DNA of 64,000 nucleotides, taken from NCBI RefSeq assembly GCF_933775445.1, contig NC_065872.1, positions 20,708,001 through 20,772,000 of the forward strand, in the 5' to 3' direction. Both the position numbers and the translations under genes were made by a program. Positions within the stretch are counted from its first letter, which is position 1; the number at the start of each line of letters is the position of its first letter. Shown here in pieces: positions 13,647 through 25,345 of this stretch. The notes under the pieces are model-generated. The model worked only from the letters and a program-made list of their open reading frames with translations, searched no databases and was not told the origin of the DNA. Source of the stretch: Argentina anserina. Its lineage: Eukaryota; Streptophyta; Magnoliopsida; Rosales; Rosaceae.

Positions 13647-13924
13647 GTCGGAACACTATTTTGAACTGAGAAAAAATGAGAAAAAATATGAATGACTAGA
13701 GACAAAATTTAAGAATAAATAATATTTGTCACATAAGAATGTAATACGCATCAGAATAGGGAGAAATATCATTTTTATTCATTGATAAGGAATCCTCTTT
13801 ACATAGGCACTACATCAAGTATTACGTATAACTAGAGATTATATATCTTTCCTTATTTAGACTATAGATTAGTAACTAGGACAAGATACACCGAAAGATT
13901 ACGGAGAGTAAGTTTCCTATAACA
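13647..13924 (-). mobile_element. Short Copia-like LTR with adjacent polypurine tract
   Basis: Read on the reverse strand it begins TGTTATAGGAAACTT and ends GTGTTCCGACA. It is preceded by ACAAGGGTGAA, which looks like a polypurine tract. This suggests the 3' LTR of a Copia element whose body lay toward higher coordinates. The body is no longer recognisable. Flanking 5-mers do not match, so it is not a clean solo LTR. Confidence 0.5.
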
Positions 13925-13970
13925 TTCACCCTTGTACAGTTGTACCATATTTTACTAAAACAGATATAAC

Positions 13971-14355
13971 TCATTAACGGATATAATCAAATGGTTGGTG
14001 TCCCTTGAAAGTAGATACATAGATCTTTCCAATGATACCAATTTCACCATTTTCCATCAAGCGAGCTACCTTATAGGTCCCATAGAAGTTGACCTACGAA
14101 TCTAGGCAGATTCTTACATCGCTTCATTAAAGTGTCTTTTGTTTTGGGATATAGGATTTGACTCTCATTAACGGATATGATCAAATAGTTTGTGTCCCTT
14201 GAAAGTAGACAAATAGAACTTTCCAATGATACCAAATTCACCATTTTCAATCAAGCGAGCTACCATATAGGTCCCATGGAAGTTGACCTATGAATCTGGG
14301 CAAATTCTGACATCACTTCATTAAAGTGTCTTTTGTTTTGGTATATAAGATTTGA
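13971..14355 (+). repeat. Two-copy tandem duplication, 192-bp unit
   Basis: The unit starting CATTAACGGATAT at about 13971 recurs at about 14163 with scattered substitutions. Both copies contain TTTCCAATGATACCAA and ATCAAGCGAGCTACC. No protein is recognised in it. Confidence 0.85.
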
Positions 14356-15084
14356 CATCATAAACGTGTTGTGATAAGCACTGACATTATGTGGGTGCAC
14401 TCAACCTTCATTTTGGCTTTACGAGTTTAAACCGAATGGAATGTCGAGTGACTCGAGTCAAGTAAAATACGACAAGTACATGCATACACATATCGTACTT
14501 CAATGGAGGGTTTCATCTCTTAAGACTTATCGTCGCTCATATAGCGGAAACATGTCTTCTCATGACTTCAACGGATTCATGGGATACTTGTAGGCATTAG
14601 TTTAAAGTCCTTATTGCCTTTAGCCAACCGATGAATAACATCATCAATAACGGTCATCACTTTCGAGACCTAATAATCCCAAGATCTTTTCATTCTTAAA
14701 TATAGCTACATACAATATTGCATAACCCTAAGCAGTTTTAGGCAAATTATAATCCATAATTACAACCCAAGCTATAAGGTATATCCGCTTAATTGTCGCC
14801 TATGCTAATACATTCTTAAAATGAAAATAGGGTACAAGATGTTTCACATCTCTCCCGATCGAAATGCAATAGTCATTAAAAGTCTTCAAAGTAAATTCTC
14901 ATGTATTATCTAGTCTAATAGACTTGATTGGATGGTCAGAGTGGTGAGCCCTGTGCTTTGAGCAAGGAGCTTCGGAAATCCAGCATTCGACTCTTAGTTC
15001 ATCAAGAGTTTATCACACTTCATCTTAATATCTTTACCCTAATCAAGTTAACGTGCTCCGTGGTCTGGAAGCACTTGAATTAGG
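14356..15084. other. Unclassified degraded repeat-like DNA
   Basis: No gene is supported. It probably belongs to the body of the reverse-strand element ending at 13647, but I see no recognisable protein domain. At about 14937-15005 a tRNA-like string occurs, with an A-box-like GGTCAGAGTGG and a B-box-like GCATTCGACTC; this is a weak candidate for a tRNA-derived SINE. Confidence 0.3.
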
Positions 15085-15558
15085 TTAAAACCAAGCCATT
15101 CAAGATCTTTCTCTACATCTTTTAACTTAGTCGTGATAGAGATAATTTGTGACCACAAGCTGCAAGTTTAGTTGTCTTGGAAACCACCTAATTGACAAGG
15201 TAGTGGAGTGCAATGGCATCCATTATGAGAGAAAACCTTCTCATATTTGATTTCAAGGCATTTTGTCAGATAGTTTGCACCATAAGGCGAGTCTAAACTC
15301 CTCTCTTTCTCACTATGCCTATTAAAACCAAGCCATTCAGGATCTTTCTCTACATCTTTTAACTTAGTCGTGAAAGAGATAATTTGTGACCACAAGCTGC
15401 AAGTTTAGTTGTTTTGGAAACCACCTAATTAACAAGGTAGTGGAGTGCAACGACATCCATTATGAGAGAAACCTTCTCATATTTGATTCCAAGGCATTTT
15501 GTCAGACAGTTTGCACCATAAGGCGAGTCTAAACTTCTCTCTCTCTCATTATTCCTAA
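15085..15558 (+). repeat. Two-copy tandem duplication, 237-bp unit
   Basis: The segment starting TTAAAACCAAGCCATTC at 15085 repeats at 15322 and is about 95% alike by eye. On the reverse strand both copies encode a similar short peptide including SPYGAN and LTKCL. No family is recognised. Confidence 0.85.
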
Positions 15559-15634
15559 CAAAGGTATAACCGATAAAATTTACATGTGTGGTGTTGTTAT
15601 TACTTGACCAATGACTTATCTCTTTGTTAAAACT

Positions 15635-16690
15635 TGATAGGAGCACAAAATGTGACGTTTTTAATGTATATATGCCATATTCTTACTCTTTATTACCTCT
15701 TGTTTAATATGAAGATATTTTTGTGCATATAAATCAGAATATCAAGGAGAAAAAGATCTGGACTTAAAAGCCTAATCCATGCAAGAATCAGAAATCTGTC
15801 AGGATTCGTAGTCCAATTTTGACGGGCTCCCTTGGACAGCTCAAAACGAATTAGAAGACGTGCCATATATTGATAGAAAGCTCTACGAGTCTTGTTTCCG
15901 TAGGATTTAGAATCTCATTAATATCTATTTCCTAGAGGAAGTTATGATCGAGTCTTTACTTGGAGGTCCAGTGGGCTCGGTAGAATTATCTCAGCCATTG
16001 ATTTGCTTTTGATCCAAGGGTTATGAGGGAAAGTTGGGGCCTTGTTTCTCCTATATATAGAGGCACGAATCTACATCAGATCATCATCAACCTTATGCAA
16101 TTACTAGCCAAAGCTCTACCCAAATTCCTTACCTTCCATCCAAGAACCCTAAATCCGATTTCACCCTTCACCATCCATTAGCTTTGAAGTACGCTTGTGA
16201 AGAAGTCCATTCCCTTAGAAGCAATGGCTGCACTTTGGAAAATCACTTGATTGAAAAAGTGTATCCATGATACTCTCTATGATAATTTCGGTTTTAGATT
16301 TTTCTTGTTCTTGGTTGTGTATGCAATTTGTTCATTGTAAACTTGTTTCAATTTTGTCTATGAAATAGTTACTTGTTTCAAATTATATAAAGTTGCGATT
16401 TTTGGTTTTTAGTTCTACGATTTTAGTTTATGCCGTGATCTATTCTTGTGTGATTTTGAGAGTATCTATGTGTCATGTATACGCTTGTAGCATGATATTT
16501 AGGTTGTTGGATTAAAGCCTTGTGACATGAATATGTTTATCCTTTCTATGTAGTTTCAAAATTGCATGATTCTTGGTTAAGTAGGTGACATGCTTAATGA
16601 ATTCAATAAGCGTGGCTTTGGAGTTGCATGGCAGGATAAATATGTTATATTTCAATGAAGGCCGCTTGGCAAGAGTTGAATGTGTTAAGT
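15635..16690 (+). mobile_element. Truncated LTR of the TGATAGGAGCAC family (short U3 form)
   Basis: It begins TGATAGGAGCACAAAA and follows the 2.2-kb LTR at 17899 through the U3 to a TATA box (CTATATATAGAGG near 16053) and part of the downstream region. It stops near 16690, where a different LTR begins. It has a single promoter module where the 17899 copy has two. It belongs with the Athila-like LTRs of this block. Confidence 0.7.
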
Positions 16691-16696
16691 GTCTAT

Positions 16697-16965
16697 GACA
16701 CGACCCGCCCCAAAATATCCTAATATCGAGGAAAATCGTGCGGGGACCACTGTTAAAGGAGATATATAGAAAATTCAGGCCTAGTCTCCCCTGAAAATAG
16801 CCAACCATACCTGCACAAAAGACACTCCCAATATCTCAAATCCAACCTCAACATCTGGAGCCACCATGCTCCCCAAAATTTCTAACTCCATATTCACAAT
16901 TCAAAAATATAATTCAACATGCATGACAGACAAAAGCGCTTAACTGTAAAAGTTCCACCTCCTAA
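16697..16965 (+). mobile_element. Fragment of a Tekay/chromovirus-like LTR
   Basis: It begins TGACACGACCCGCCCC, a typical start for Tekay/Del-type LTRs. It runs about 270 bp with no coding potential and gives way to the caulimovirid relic. The right end is approximate. Confidence 0.5.
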
Positions 16966-17160
16966 GGAATGTTTTGCGTTCTTAGCAAAGATATTCATCG
17001 ATATCTCGTGGTTTCCCATTCCAATTCCTGTGACTGACTTTTCAGCATTCTTCTAGTATTTTCTTGCTAGGCTCTACCGTGATCAACTATTTACGAATGC
17101 ATGTAGATGGTATTTCTTGTAGTCGGGAAAGTTTAATCCTACAGTAATATAATTACCGTA
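16966..17160 (-). pseudogene. Decayed protease region of a caulimovirid-like relic
   Basis: On the reverse strand, after about 17130, one frame resembles the aspartic protease region that follows the coat protein in caulimovirid polyproteins. It is interrupted by stops, and the expected catalytic Asp-Thr-Gly triad is not intact. The relic ends here against LTR sequence, so reverse transcriptase and RNase H are missing from the window. The assignment is by pattern and position. Confidence 0.45.
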
Positions 17161-17912
17161 TCAACTTGTTTGTACTTGTTTTACTGGTTCTGGTGAATCA
17201 CCACCAGGTTCTGTAAAAGGATTGATTATCCTTTCCTCATCTTCTTCTTCTATTATTGGACACGACTCTCGAATTATTGGATTGCTTAATGAAGTTACTA
17301 TCTTCATTTTTGCGACTTCATTTCCAAAGTCTTGTTTGAAAGTCTGGTCTCGCTCTTCTTCATATAACATCTCATACTCCTGATCAACAAGGATATGAGC
17401 ATCATTCTCTTGTGTCATTCTTCTCAATTCTGTTATGAAGCATTTTTTATGTAATGTTTCTCTTGTCTGCTCGCAATTCATGGTATTGAACTATTATCAT
17501 AATAGTTGCAATAATCACATCTGAAAGCTCCTGGTTTAGGGTGATAAATATTGATAATATCAGCGTTTTTCTCTTGTTTTGAATCTTAGACTTGTAACAA
17601 GAATATAGGACGATATCCCATATCTTCTTCAGAAGAAAAATAGTCTCTTGAAGTATTATTTGTTTCGCTATTTGATGAGTACTTAAGAGAATATATAGAC
17701 TCATTCTTTTCATCAGAAAACGCTACCTCAAACTCTTTTAGATTTGCATATTCAATAGCTTCGTCATATTTGCTAATAATACATTTGGAGGATCTTTTAT
17801 CTTTTTTAGGGCATTCATTAGCATAATAACCTTCATCCTTACAGAGCCAGCATATGCATTTCTTTTTAGCATCTCTTGGAGAATTTCTTGTGGATTTTTG
17901 ATAGGAGCACAA
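17161..17912 (-). pseudogene. Coat-protein C-terminal part with zinc knuckle (endogenous caulimovirid)
   Basis: One reverse frame (17912 to 17586) has a CCHC knuckle (CX2CX4HX4C) about 18 residues from its start, then basic and acidic stretches, as in the coat protein C-terminus of Caulimoviridae. Frameshifts separate it from a further acidic segment (17481-17161) that precedes the decayed protease. The upstream basic part of the same coat protein lies beyond the inserted solo LTR, at 20101-20395. It is broken by frameshifts, stops and the LTR insertion, and cannot be expressed as a whole. The virus genus is not certain; a florendovirus- or petuvirus-like member is my guess. Confidence 0.7.
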
Positions 17913-20095
17913 AGTGTGACGTTCTTAATGTGATTATGCCCTATTCTTACTCTTTGTTACCTCTTATTTAGTATGTTTTAGTTTCTTTTGTAAGAATAAG
18001 TGTCTATGTAGAGCTTATATCAATTATGAATGAATTGATGATGAAATCGTGCTAAGTGTTAATAATCCTTGTTGAGATATGATTCCTTGTTCGAGTAGGA
18101 TTCATCCTTTCGTATTTCTTTGTTTCTAACATACTTATTCTTATTAGGAAATACAAATCCATGTTGGAGAAGGAAAACAATCCTAGTTCCACAAGGAAAG
18201 AGAAGAAAATACACTTAAAAGCCCAATCCATGCAAGAAATCAAAATGCTGTCAAGATTCATAGTCCAACTTCGACGGGCTCCCATGGATAGCTCCGATTG
18301 CGTTAGAAGACGTACCTTATATGGATAAAAAGGATTTTGAGTCTAGTTTCTGTAGGATTTGGAATCAAATCAATATCTTATTCCTGCAGGGAGATATGAC
18401 CAAATCATTACTCGGAGGTCCAGTGAACTCGGTGAAATTATCTCAGCCATTGATTTGCTTTTGATCCAAGGGTTATGAGGGAAACTTGGGACCTTGTTTG
18501 TCCTGCATATAGAGCACAAATATGATCAGAATCTCCATAAATCCCAGCACCAAAGAATGTCAAAGAAGGCATGCAGCAAATTAAATGAGAAGAGGCAAGA
18601 AAGTCAAAGAAGGCATGCAGCAAATTTAATGAGGAGAGCTAAGAAAAATCAAACATGGCTGCAACAATTAAGACTTTTGCTGCCTCTCTAATTCAAAGGA
18701 AGAAATTTGTGCAAAAGAAATCAGCATTAAAGGAGGAAGAAGATATGCAATTAATGCAAAAGATATGCAATCCTTATAGAAATCAGAATTCTAGCACTGC
18801 AGGTCATCCAACTTTGACGAGCTCCCCTGGACAGCTCAGAATGATTGAGAAAGTGAATGATATATGGATGAAAAGCCACGGAATTCTAGTTGAATTTGCC
18901 AGTTGGAATCATCTCAATATCTATTTTCTAGAGAAAGTTATGTCCACAACAAGGGACAAAGGTCAGATCTGCCGAATCTTGGAAACCTCAACCAATTTGG
19001 TTTCAACTTTGTGGACTTTGTGGCCATCCTCCCTTGGGTTTCTTCCTCTATATATAGCACCTCAATTCCACAGAAAAAGATGATCAACCTTGCTCACAAG
19101 ACTAGCCAAAGCTCTGCCTTAAACACTACTCATCATCCTCAAAGCCATTCAAGGCGAAAACACCATCTTCCCTTCATTCCATTCGATCCAAAGCGCTACG
19201 CCTCGGATTGCCATTCAAGTTGAAGCCGTGCTGCCTTGTTTTGATACCGCTAAGGAGATTTACAAAGTGTAACTCGTTACTTCTTCACTTATGTTTTCGG
19301 TTTGGATTCTTTGTGTGATGTTGTGTTTATGTTTTTGGCTAGTTCCGAATTTGTGGAATACTCTCATGTAGTTTACGATTTTGCAAGATGTTATAAAGTA
19401 GTTCTGATTTTGTTGTCTATGATTTCTATGTAGATATCGTGAGTTTATAATTCAATGATTTAATGATTCTCTTTCTTGGGCGTTAACTATATGTGATTCA
19501 AGGCGCTAAGTTAGTTTTGCATATATGATTCTTAAGTGTTTTTGATAACTTGTTAAAGTAAGTGACATGCTTGACTTGTTAGTAATCACTAGGAATTAAC
19601 CATGATCCGTTTGTTATCTAAGATGCGCTAAGTAATTAGATAAGAGATGAATCAATGAAGTGGTAAGATTGAGAAAGACATGTTACCTTGTAATTTCTAA
19701 GCGCTAAGATAGGATTACAAGGCCATGTTTCGAGTTAGGGATGCGCTAAGTAACCTAGTTCGGCATTAGGTTGTTGTTTGTTCACTCAATACTTGTCCGC
19801 TAAGGCTCGGTGTTTACGTAGGATGAGATTATGATTTTGAAGCTACTTGTGACGATTTGTTTGGTGATGTTTATGTGTTGGTTGGTTGATCACATGTATA
19901 TATTAGTTTATGATTTATTTTTATGTTCTTGATCCGATCCTATATCAAATCTTTATATCTCTTATGAATTCGTTGTTAAATGTTTGTGATTCTTTACCCT
20001 GGTTGGATCCCCGGTTTGTGAACGATACCCTCTTGCTTTATACTACTAACGATGCTTACAGGGTTAATATTGATCTCGAGTAATCGAACCGATCA
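17899..20095 (+). mobile_element. Athila-like solo LTR with perfect 5-bp target duplication
   Basis: The 2197-bp LTR starts TGATAGGAGCACAAAG and ends GAACCGATCA, so its ends are the short inverted repeat TGAT/ATCA. It is flanked on both sides by ATTTT (17894-17898 and 20096-20100), a clean 5-bp target duplication, with no internal element left. The terminal sequence resembles Athila-group LTRs. Its U3 carries two related promoter-like modules (TATA-like at about 18513 and 19053) and a 44-bp tandem duplication (about 18559-18646). It splits a caulimovirid coat-protein relic of opposite orientation. Confidence 0.9.
18559..18646 (+). repeat. 44-bp tandem duplication inside LTR U3
   Basis: GTCAAAGAAGGCATGCAGCA occurs at about 18559 and again at 18603. 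Reverse-strand copies of the LTR near 30670 and 34690 also have two units, while the copy near 28770 has one, so unit number varies between copies. Confidence 0.8.
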
Positions 20096-20100
20096 ATTTT

Positions 20101-20850
20101 TATTCTTAAAAAATCTTTTCCTAGGAGAAGATTTTTCATTCTTTCCTTCCGAGGATTTCAGCTTGGAAAAATTCTTCCTTTTAAATCTATATTTCCTGGA
20201 GATAAATTTTCTTCCGCGTCCCTTGCTTGAGTAGTTACTCAAGAACTTGTTATCACCTGAGTATCTACTTTTTTGTTTCCTTTCTTTTAGAATATGGCAA
20301 CCCCACTGAGTTAGAATATTCAAAATCTTAGGACATATATTTTCAACTCTTGTGAGTTGTTTCTTGGCCTTTTTGACTTCAGATTGTCTGTGCATTGTTT
20401 TTTTAGGAGATCCATAATTCTTGCTCCTCTACAGATTGAGCTACTGTATCATTCAATGGTTCTGGAAACTTTCTGTAATATGTCTTGATAAGATCCATAT
20501 TATATATATCTCCAATTGTACAGTAGTGGTGTTGGAACTCATTCGTATATTCCTCGAAAAATCTCATCTTACAAATACTTAACTTCTGAATATTTGCTCT
20601 TGCTCTTTGTTTTGCCTATTCATTATTCCCTATTATGTCTCCACAAAATTGAGCATAAATTGGTATGGCGAAATCCAATGGATGGTTGGTCTGAGCAAGT
20701 CTTATTTCCCAATTTGCCCACTTCGCGCTCTTTTTAAAGGAATTGTACCAGTTCTAGACAATTCCTGTCAGTGTGGACTTGTAATATGCATGAGCATCCT
20801 AATATGCATATTGTTTAACACTAGAGATTGGGTTATCTTTAAACTAGTAA
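20101..20850 (-). pseudogene. Coat-protein N-terminal and central part (endogenous caulimovirid)
   Basis: The reverse strand from 20850 to 20101 reads, in broken frames, a conserved-looking central segment and then a lysine/arginine-rich run (20395-20101) of the sort that precedes the zinc knuckle in caulimovirid coat proteins. Several stops and shifts are present. It continues directly into 17898 once the solo LTR and one duplication copy are set aside. It is non-functional. Confidence 0.65.
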
Positions 20851-22290
20851 CCTAGTTGTCTATGATTTTTCTCTTGTCTCCCACTCTATCTAGATCCAGA
20901 TAGACTCCTTTTTCGGAGATTGATTGTCCACATTTTGGCTCTGTAAGAATGAACCTTTCTGAGCTATGTTCTCCAATTCTTCTTGAAAGAGCTTGCCCTT
21001 TTGGTAGTTTTACCTTATTTTTTCGAATAATTTTTGTTATATTATTCGTAATATTTTGGATTGTTGCCGTTTGAGGTGCAGGTCCTGTTTCTCCTTGATC
21101 GTTATCCATGGAGGATTCACTTGGACCTCCATTTGGTTCACTCTTCGCTTCTTGATAAGGAAAGATATTCTTCCTTTTCTTCTTCCCATGTTGGATTTGG
21201 GAAATTCTTCTAATTATTTCTTCAATTCTTCTATGGAGTCACAAGTTTCTACTTGTGCATAAAGCTTCCTTAATCCCTCCTTTTTGAACATTCTTAGAGG
21301 TCTTTTTGAATTTTCTTCCTCGAAGGCTTTTTCATGGAAGGTTGTAGTTCTAGTTTCGGAGGTACTTCCTTCTTCATATCCTGCAAAGGAATGCCTATGA
21401 TTAAATCGTAGGCTTATCCATTTTCTCATGTCTTCATAGATGGAAACATTTGAACTCTACACCTATTTTTCTGAGGTGAAAGTTTCCATTCTCTAGGAAA
21501 AGTTACTTCATGCCATTTTGTGATATGTTTTTGCTAAGAATTATTTTTTGGATTGGTAAGAATTACTATAGTAATTTTTTCGAGTTGTCTATGAATTTAG
21601 TTCTCTTAAATGAGTGGTGAAATTGGGTAAGACATTGAAATATGCAACTTGATTGCACAAAGAGGCTTTAACTGTCCCTAACAGGTTCTTTTGAAAATCT
21701 TTTATTCTGTCATCTTGTAGAACACACAAGACATAACAATCTATTTCGTCTTTAGCAAGTAGTTTAATACTAACGTAGACGAAACCAATATGCATATAAG
21801 AGTATCATTTTCAAACTGCTTCACTTACTTCTTTAGGAGTGATTAATCTGACGTCTGTTTCTTCACCAGTGGCAGGAACTGTTAGTTCAAGGATCTTGAA
21901 CTTATGAGATCTAAGAGAAAAAAAAATCCTCTCTTTAATATCTCATTTAGTTTGAATTTAGGGGCATATGCTTCTCTGACACTAGATTCAATCTCATTGT
22001 ATTCAAATTCTTGAGCATTAATGAGTTGTATTGGCACAATATTCTTTTTAGTACTGAGTATTCTACTCATCATTTTCATATCTTTCTTAAATTTTGGTTT
22101 TTTCCACTCGAGTAGTTTAGGTTCACTAAACTTGAGTTTACCTTCTCCTTTTGGTGAAGGTATCTTACTGGCAATAATCTTTTCTAGAGCTTCTTCATCT
22201 ATCTTAATAGATGTTTCTTTCATTTTCTCTACAAATTGTTTTAGACTTGTGATTCTTCTGCTTAACTCTTGAAATTGTTCTTTTAGGTTA
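20851..22290 (-). pseudogene. Movement-protein region of the caulimovirid-like relic
   Basis: Reverse-strand segments at 22223-21882 and 21795-21589 resemble the 30K-type movement protein of Caulimoviridae: a lysine-rich lead-in, then the hydrophobic strand and LLGT/YFN-like core seen in that family. Stops and shifts break the frame near 21805 and again near 21450. The remainder to 20851 links to the coat protein, as expected for a movement-protein/coat-protein polyprotein. It is a relic, not an active gene. Confidence 0.6.
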
Positions 22291-22990
22291 TTGCCTAATT
22301 CTTGATGATAGGCTATGCTGTAATTTTGTTGATGTATAAGAGCATCAACATTTTCATTGAGTTTCTCAGTAGGGAGGTAAAAGCTTAAACTTCACCATTT
22401 TCCTCCCTTACTTTTAGGTCTATTCATTGATTCATCCTATTCTTAATACAAGTGTTTCGAAAAGATATTTCAGCCTTTTCTAAATGTCTCTTAATTCAGC
22501 TATTTGCCAATGGATAATATTAGAGATATTATCTGATGTGGCTAACTTCTTCTCAATATCTGAGAAGTATTGCTTCTTTGAGGTAATCTAGCTTGACTTC
22601 AAGCTTTGTTACTCGGGAATTTATCTCCTCGAGTTGACCTAATTGAAGGTTAAACCTTTCGAGTTGATGTGTAACTTTGTTAGTACCTTTTTCTCTAGCT
22701 AGATAATCTAGGAATTCAATCAGGCTCGGTCTTGATGGATCAAGATCTGCTACTCCAATCTCCTTTTGGAGATGAATATGTTCGTCGTATAGTGTATTTA
22801 ATATTCTGCAGACGTATTCAATGGAGTACTAGCTTTCTTGAATATGTTTTGAATGAAAACACACTTGCCACTTATCAGTAGCTTTTTAGTACAAAAGAAC
22901 TGATAATTTTTTGGTCGGACTTCTTTTATTGGCTGAAAGGAGAAAATTTTGTGGCATAAGCCTGATCTTCACTTGTTTCTGAGCGAAACA
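22291..22990 (-). pseudogene. Leader and coiled-coil-like N-terminal region of the relic
   Basis: Between the primer-binding site and the movement protein, a reverse frame at about 22780-22550 reads heptad-rich text with many Leu, Glu and Lys residues, consistent with a coiled coil. It is interrupted by stops. I infer that it is the start of the relic's polyprotein or a small upstream ORF. Confidence 0.4.
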
Positions 22991-22991
22991 A

Positions 22992-23003
22992 TCTCTGATA
23001 CCA
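22992..23003 (-). other. tRNA-Met primer-binding site of the relic
   Basis: The reverse strand reads TGGTATCAGAGA, matching 11 of 12 bases of the initiator-tRNA-Met complement used by Caulimoviridae and many plant retroelements. It lies upstream of the movement-protein relic in the correct orientation. Confidence 0.7.
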
Positions 23004-23478
23004 GCTAAGGCAAATCTAACTGATGCTCAAAATATTAAGAGGTTTTTGGTCCCCTATTAGAGTTTCTTGGAGAGTTTCAATCTCTATTATGACAGAATAT
23101 ATTCTTCTCTGAACTTGATAAATAGTACCCTAGTATCCTGGAGTAGTTCTAGCAAGTTGATTTCCAAAATTCTCTAGCTTTCTTTATTTTTTTTCTTTTC
23201 TTCTTGCAATTCTTTATAAGTTATTTTCCAAAATGCTAGATAGTCTAGTCGAGTATAAGCTGATTCAATAATTTCAGATAAAAAATAACTGTTTATTTTT
23301 TAGCACAGAGGTTAGATCTTAGTTGCATAATATTAAAATAAACAAACACAATTATGGGCCTACTACGCTCCGTCAGTAAAACTTAACGGTATTAACTGTT
23401 CCATATACCAAAGATGTAAGGGAGTGAAAACTTGAGATATGGTTTTGATATTTTAGAAAGATGAGACACCAAAGCTAA
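23004..23478. other. Region between the relic and the next LTR
   Basis: AT-rich and without a supported gene. Part of it (to about 23330) probably belongs to the intergenic region of the caulimovirid relic; the rest is unassigned. Confidence 0.35.
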
Positions 23479-25345
23479 TGATAGAACGTTCTGTTAGAAC
23501 GTCTATAAAATACCCTGTAAAACATCATCGTTAGTATAGAATAAGCAGGGATCGTTCAGTCCGGGGAATCAAAAGGGCCTCAACACTTATCATGTTATTG
23601 GGAGATTTGAGTTGGATTCTAAAACTACAACTTAAAATAAATCCTAAATTACTTATATACAATTGATCAACCATTCATCACATAAACAAAACACGAATTT
23701 CACTCAAGAAACATGTATGACACGCATAGAACAACATATAGGCAGCGGCTTATTTTGATTCTTTCTAAGTCCATTTCAATTCCAATTCTAATTAGAATCC
23801 GAAGCGGTTCATCTAATCGTTAAGACTTCTTAGTTATTTAGAATCAACGAAGCGTTCAATCCTAAACATATGCTAACAAGAGTTCAACATAACGAAGCGT
23901 TCTAGTTAAACAACAAAGTAGCACATAAGCACATTAAGTCGAATTGGAAACATGTTACACAAGCATGGCGTCACTCATCTTGATTAAGCATGCAAATTCC
24001 TAGAACTATCACAGCCCTATATAAGTATCCATAATTGAAACACGAAGCGCATATTCAATCAAAGAACACTTTGGTGAATTAAATCGCAACCCTAGGAGAA
24101 CCATGGCCTTGGCTTCCTCAAGCATTGATTTAGATGTACAAGTTCAAGGAACTAATTGAAATAAAACCTAAAAACAATTCGGAAACCTACTGCCCATAAT
24201 CATCTAACACGTCAAACATACATATTTCAATGAATTCATACAATCAAAACATAAAACCAAAGAAGTCTGAATTTATGTTCTTCATATATAAAACCGAAAA
24301 TCACATCCAAGAATTCATACAATGAAATCGAAAATTGCAGAAAACCAAAAGAAAAATTACAAGACATGGATGAATCACACTTTAGAAACCTTCTAGGATT
24401 CGGCAAGAATGGATTCGGATTTGGATGAGGAGGAAGATGAGCACGGTTTTGTGGTGATGGATGAAGATTTTGTGGCTTGAATTTTCTGGATGTGTTTGGG
24501 CAGCAATTCGGCTGTGTTTGTGGAAGAATGGAGATGGTGAATTGTGAGGGAGGCCATGCCTTTTATAGAGGAAGGAGGAGAGGAGAGGCTGCTAGGGTTT
24601 TGAATGGGCTGATCCATGTATGCACGGCTGGGATTTCTTCTTTTTAATTAGATCTAATGGCTGCCCTTCTTTTCCTTGTAGAACAAGCTCTTATCTCCTT
24701 GTTTCTCTAGGGTTAGCATGGCATGGGCTGGGCTCCTTCTCCTTGGCTGATTTGGATAGCATGGCAAGAACTTCTTCTCCTTGAATTATCTCTTCAAATC
24801 TGAAAATAAGAAAAGAAAATCAATAGTAAGAGATAATACATTTCGAAAATCATGTCCTAATCTAGATATTTGTTTTCTTAAAAAGACACATGTAATAGAT
24901 GAACTCAACTAGATTAGGAAAGTTTCTAATTTGCAAAAAGGAAACTTACTAGAATAAGTAAGTTACTAGAACAAGGAAGTTCATTTAGGAAAGTTTCGTG
25001 ATAAGAGTTTGAGTTCAAGTAGGACTTTCCAAAATGGTACGTTTCCTAGTTTAACAAGGATTCCTAATGCAAGAATGACTCTCAAGATATCGCCAATGCG
25101 ACCAAAACGTAGAAAGATGAAGACTCCTAATTCAACTAGGTTTCCTTGTCCTATAAGGATTCCTACTCAAACTAGGACTCTAGACCAATTCTTCGTTTTT
25201 AACTCGTTTAAGCACAAAGACACATCCAATACCATCCTAGACTCCTATTGTGACTCAATGACTCTATACTACAATAATAAGGGCTAAGTAAAGTACGAAT
25301 GGAGGTAAAAACATGTTAAGAACGTTGCACAAAGTGCTCCTATCA
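23479..25345 (-). mobile_element. Athila-like LTR (reverse), divergent subfamily
   Basis: Read in reverse, it starts TGATAGGAGCACTTTG at 25345 and ends near 23479 in ATCA. It keeps the conserved pre-terminal stretch with ACTAACGATG and ACAGGG. A TATA-like CTTTTATAGAGG (reverse of about 24560) precedes the likely transcript start. Its upstream neighbour (25346 onward) is Athila 3' internal sequence, so this is the 3' LTR of a truncated element. Confidence 0.7.

Noticed and set aside
14937..15005. Possible tRNA gene
   Set aside because: A-box- and B-box-like words are present, but no complete cloverleaf with paired acceptor stem could be drawn; at best a SINE relic.
18655..19083. ORF inside the LTR, also found in reverse at 28422-28748 and 30077-30661
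   Set aside because: It lies in U3 upstream of the TATA box, differs in length between copies and has no known domain; similarity reflects shared LTR ancestry.
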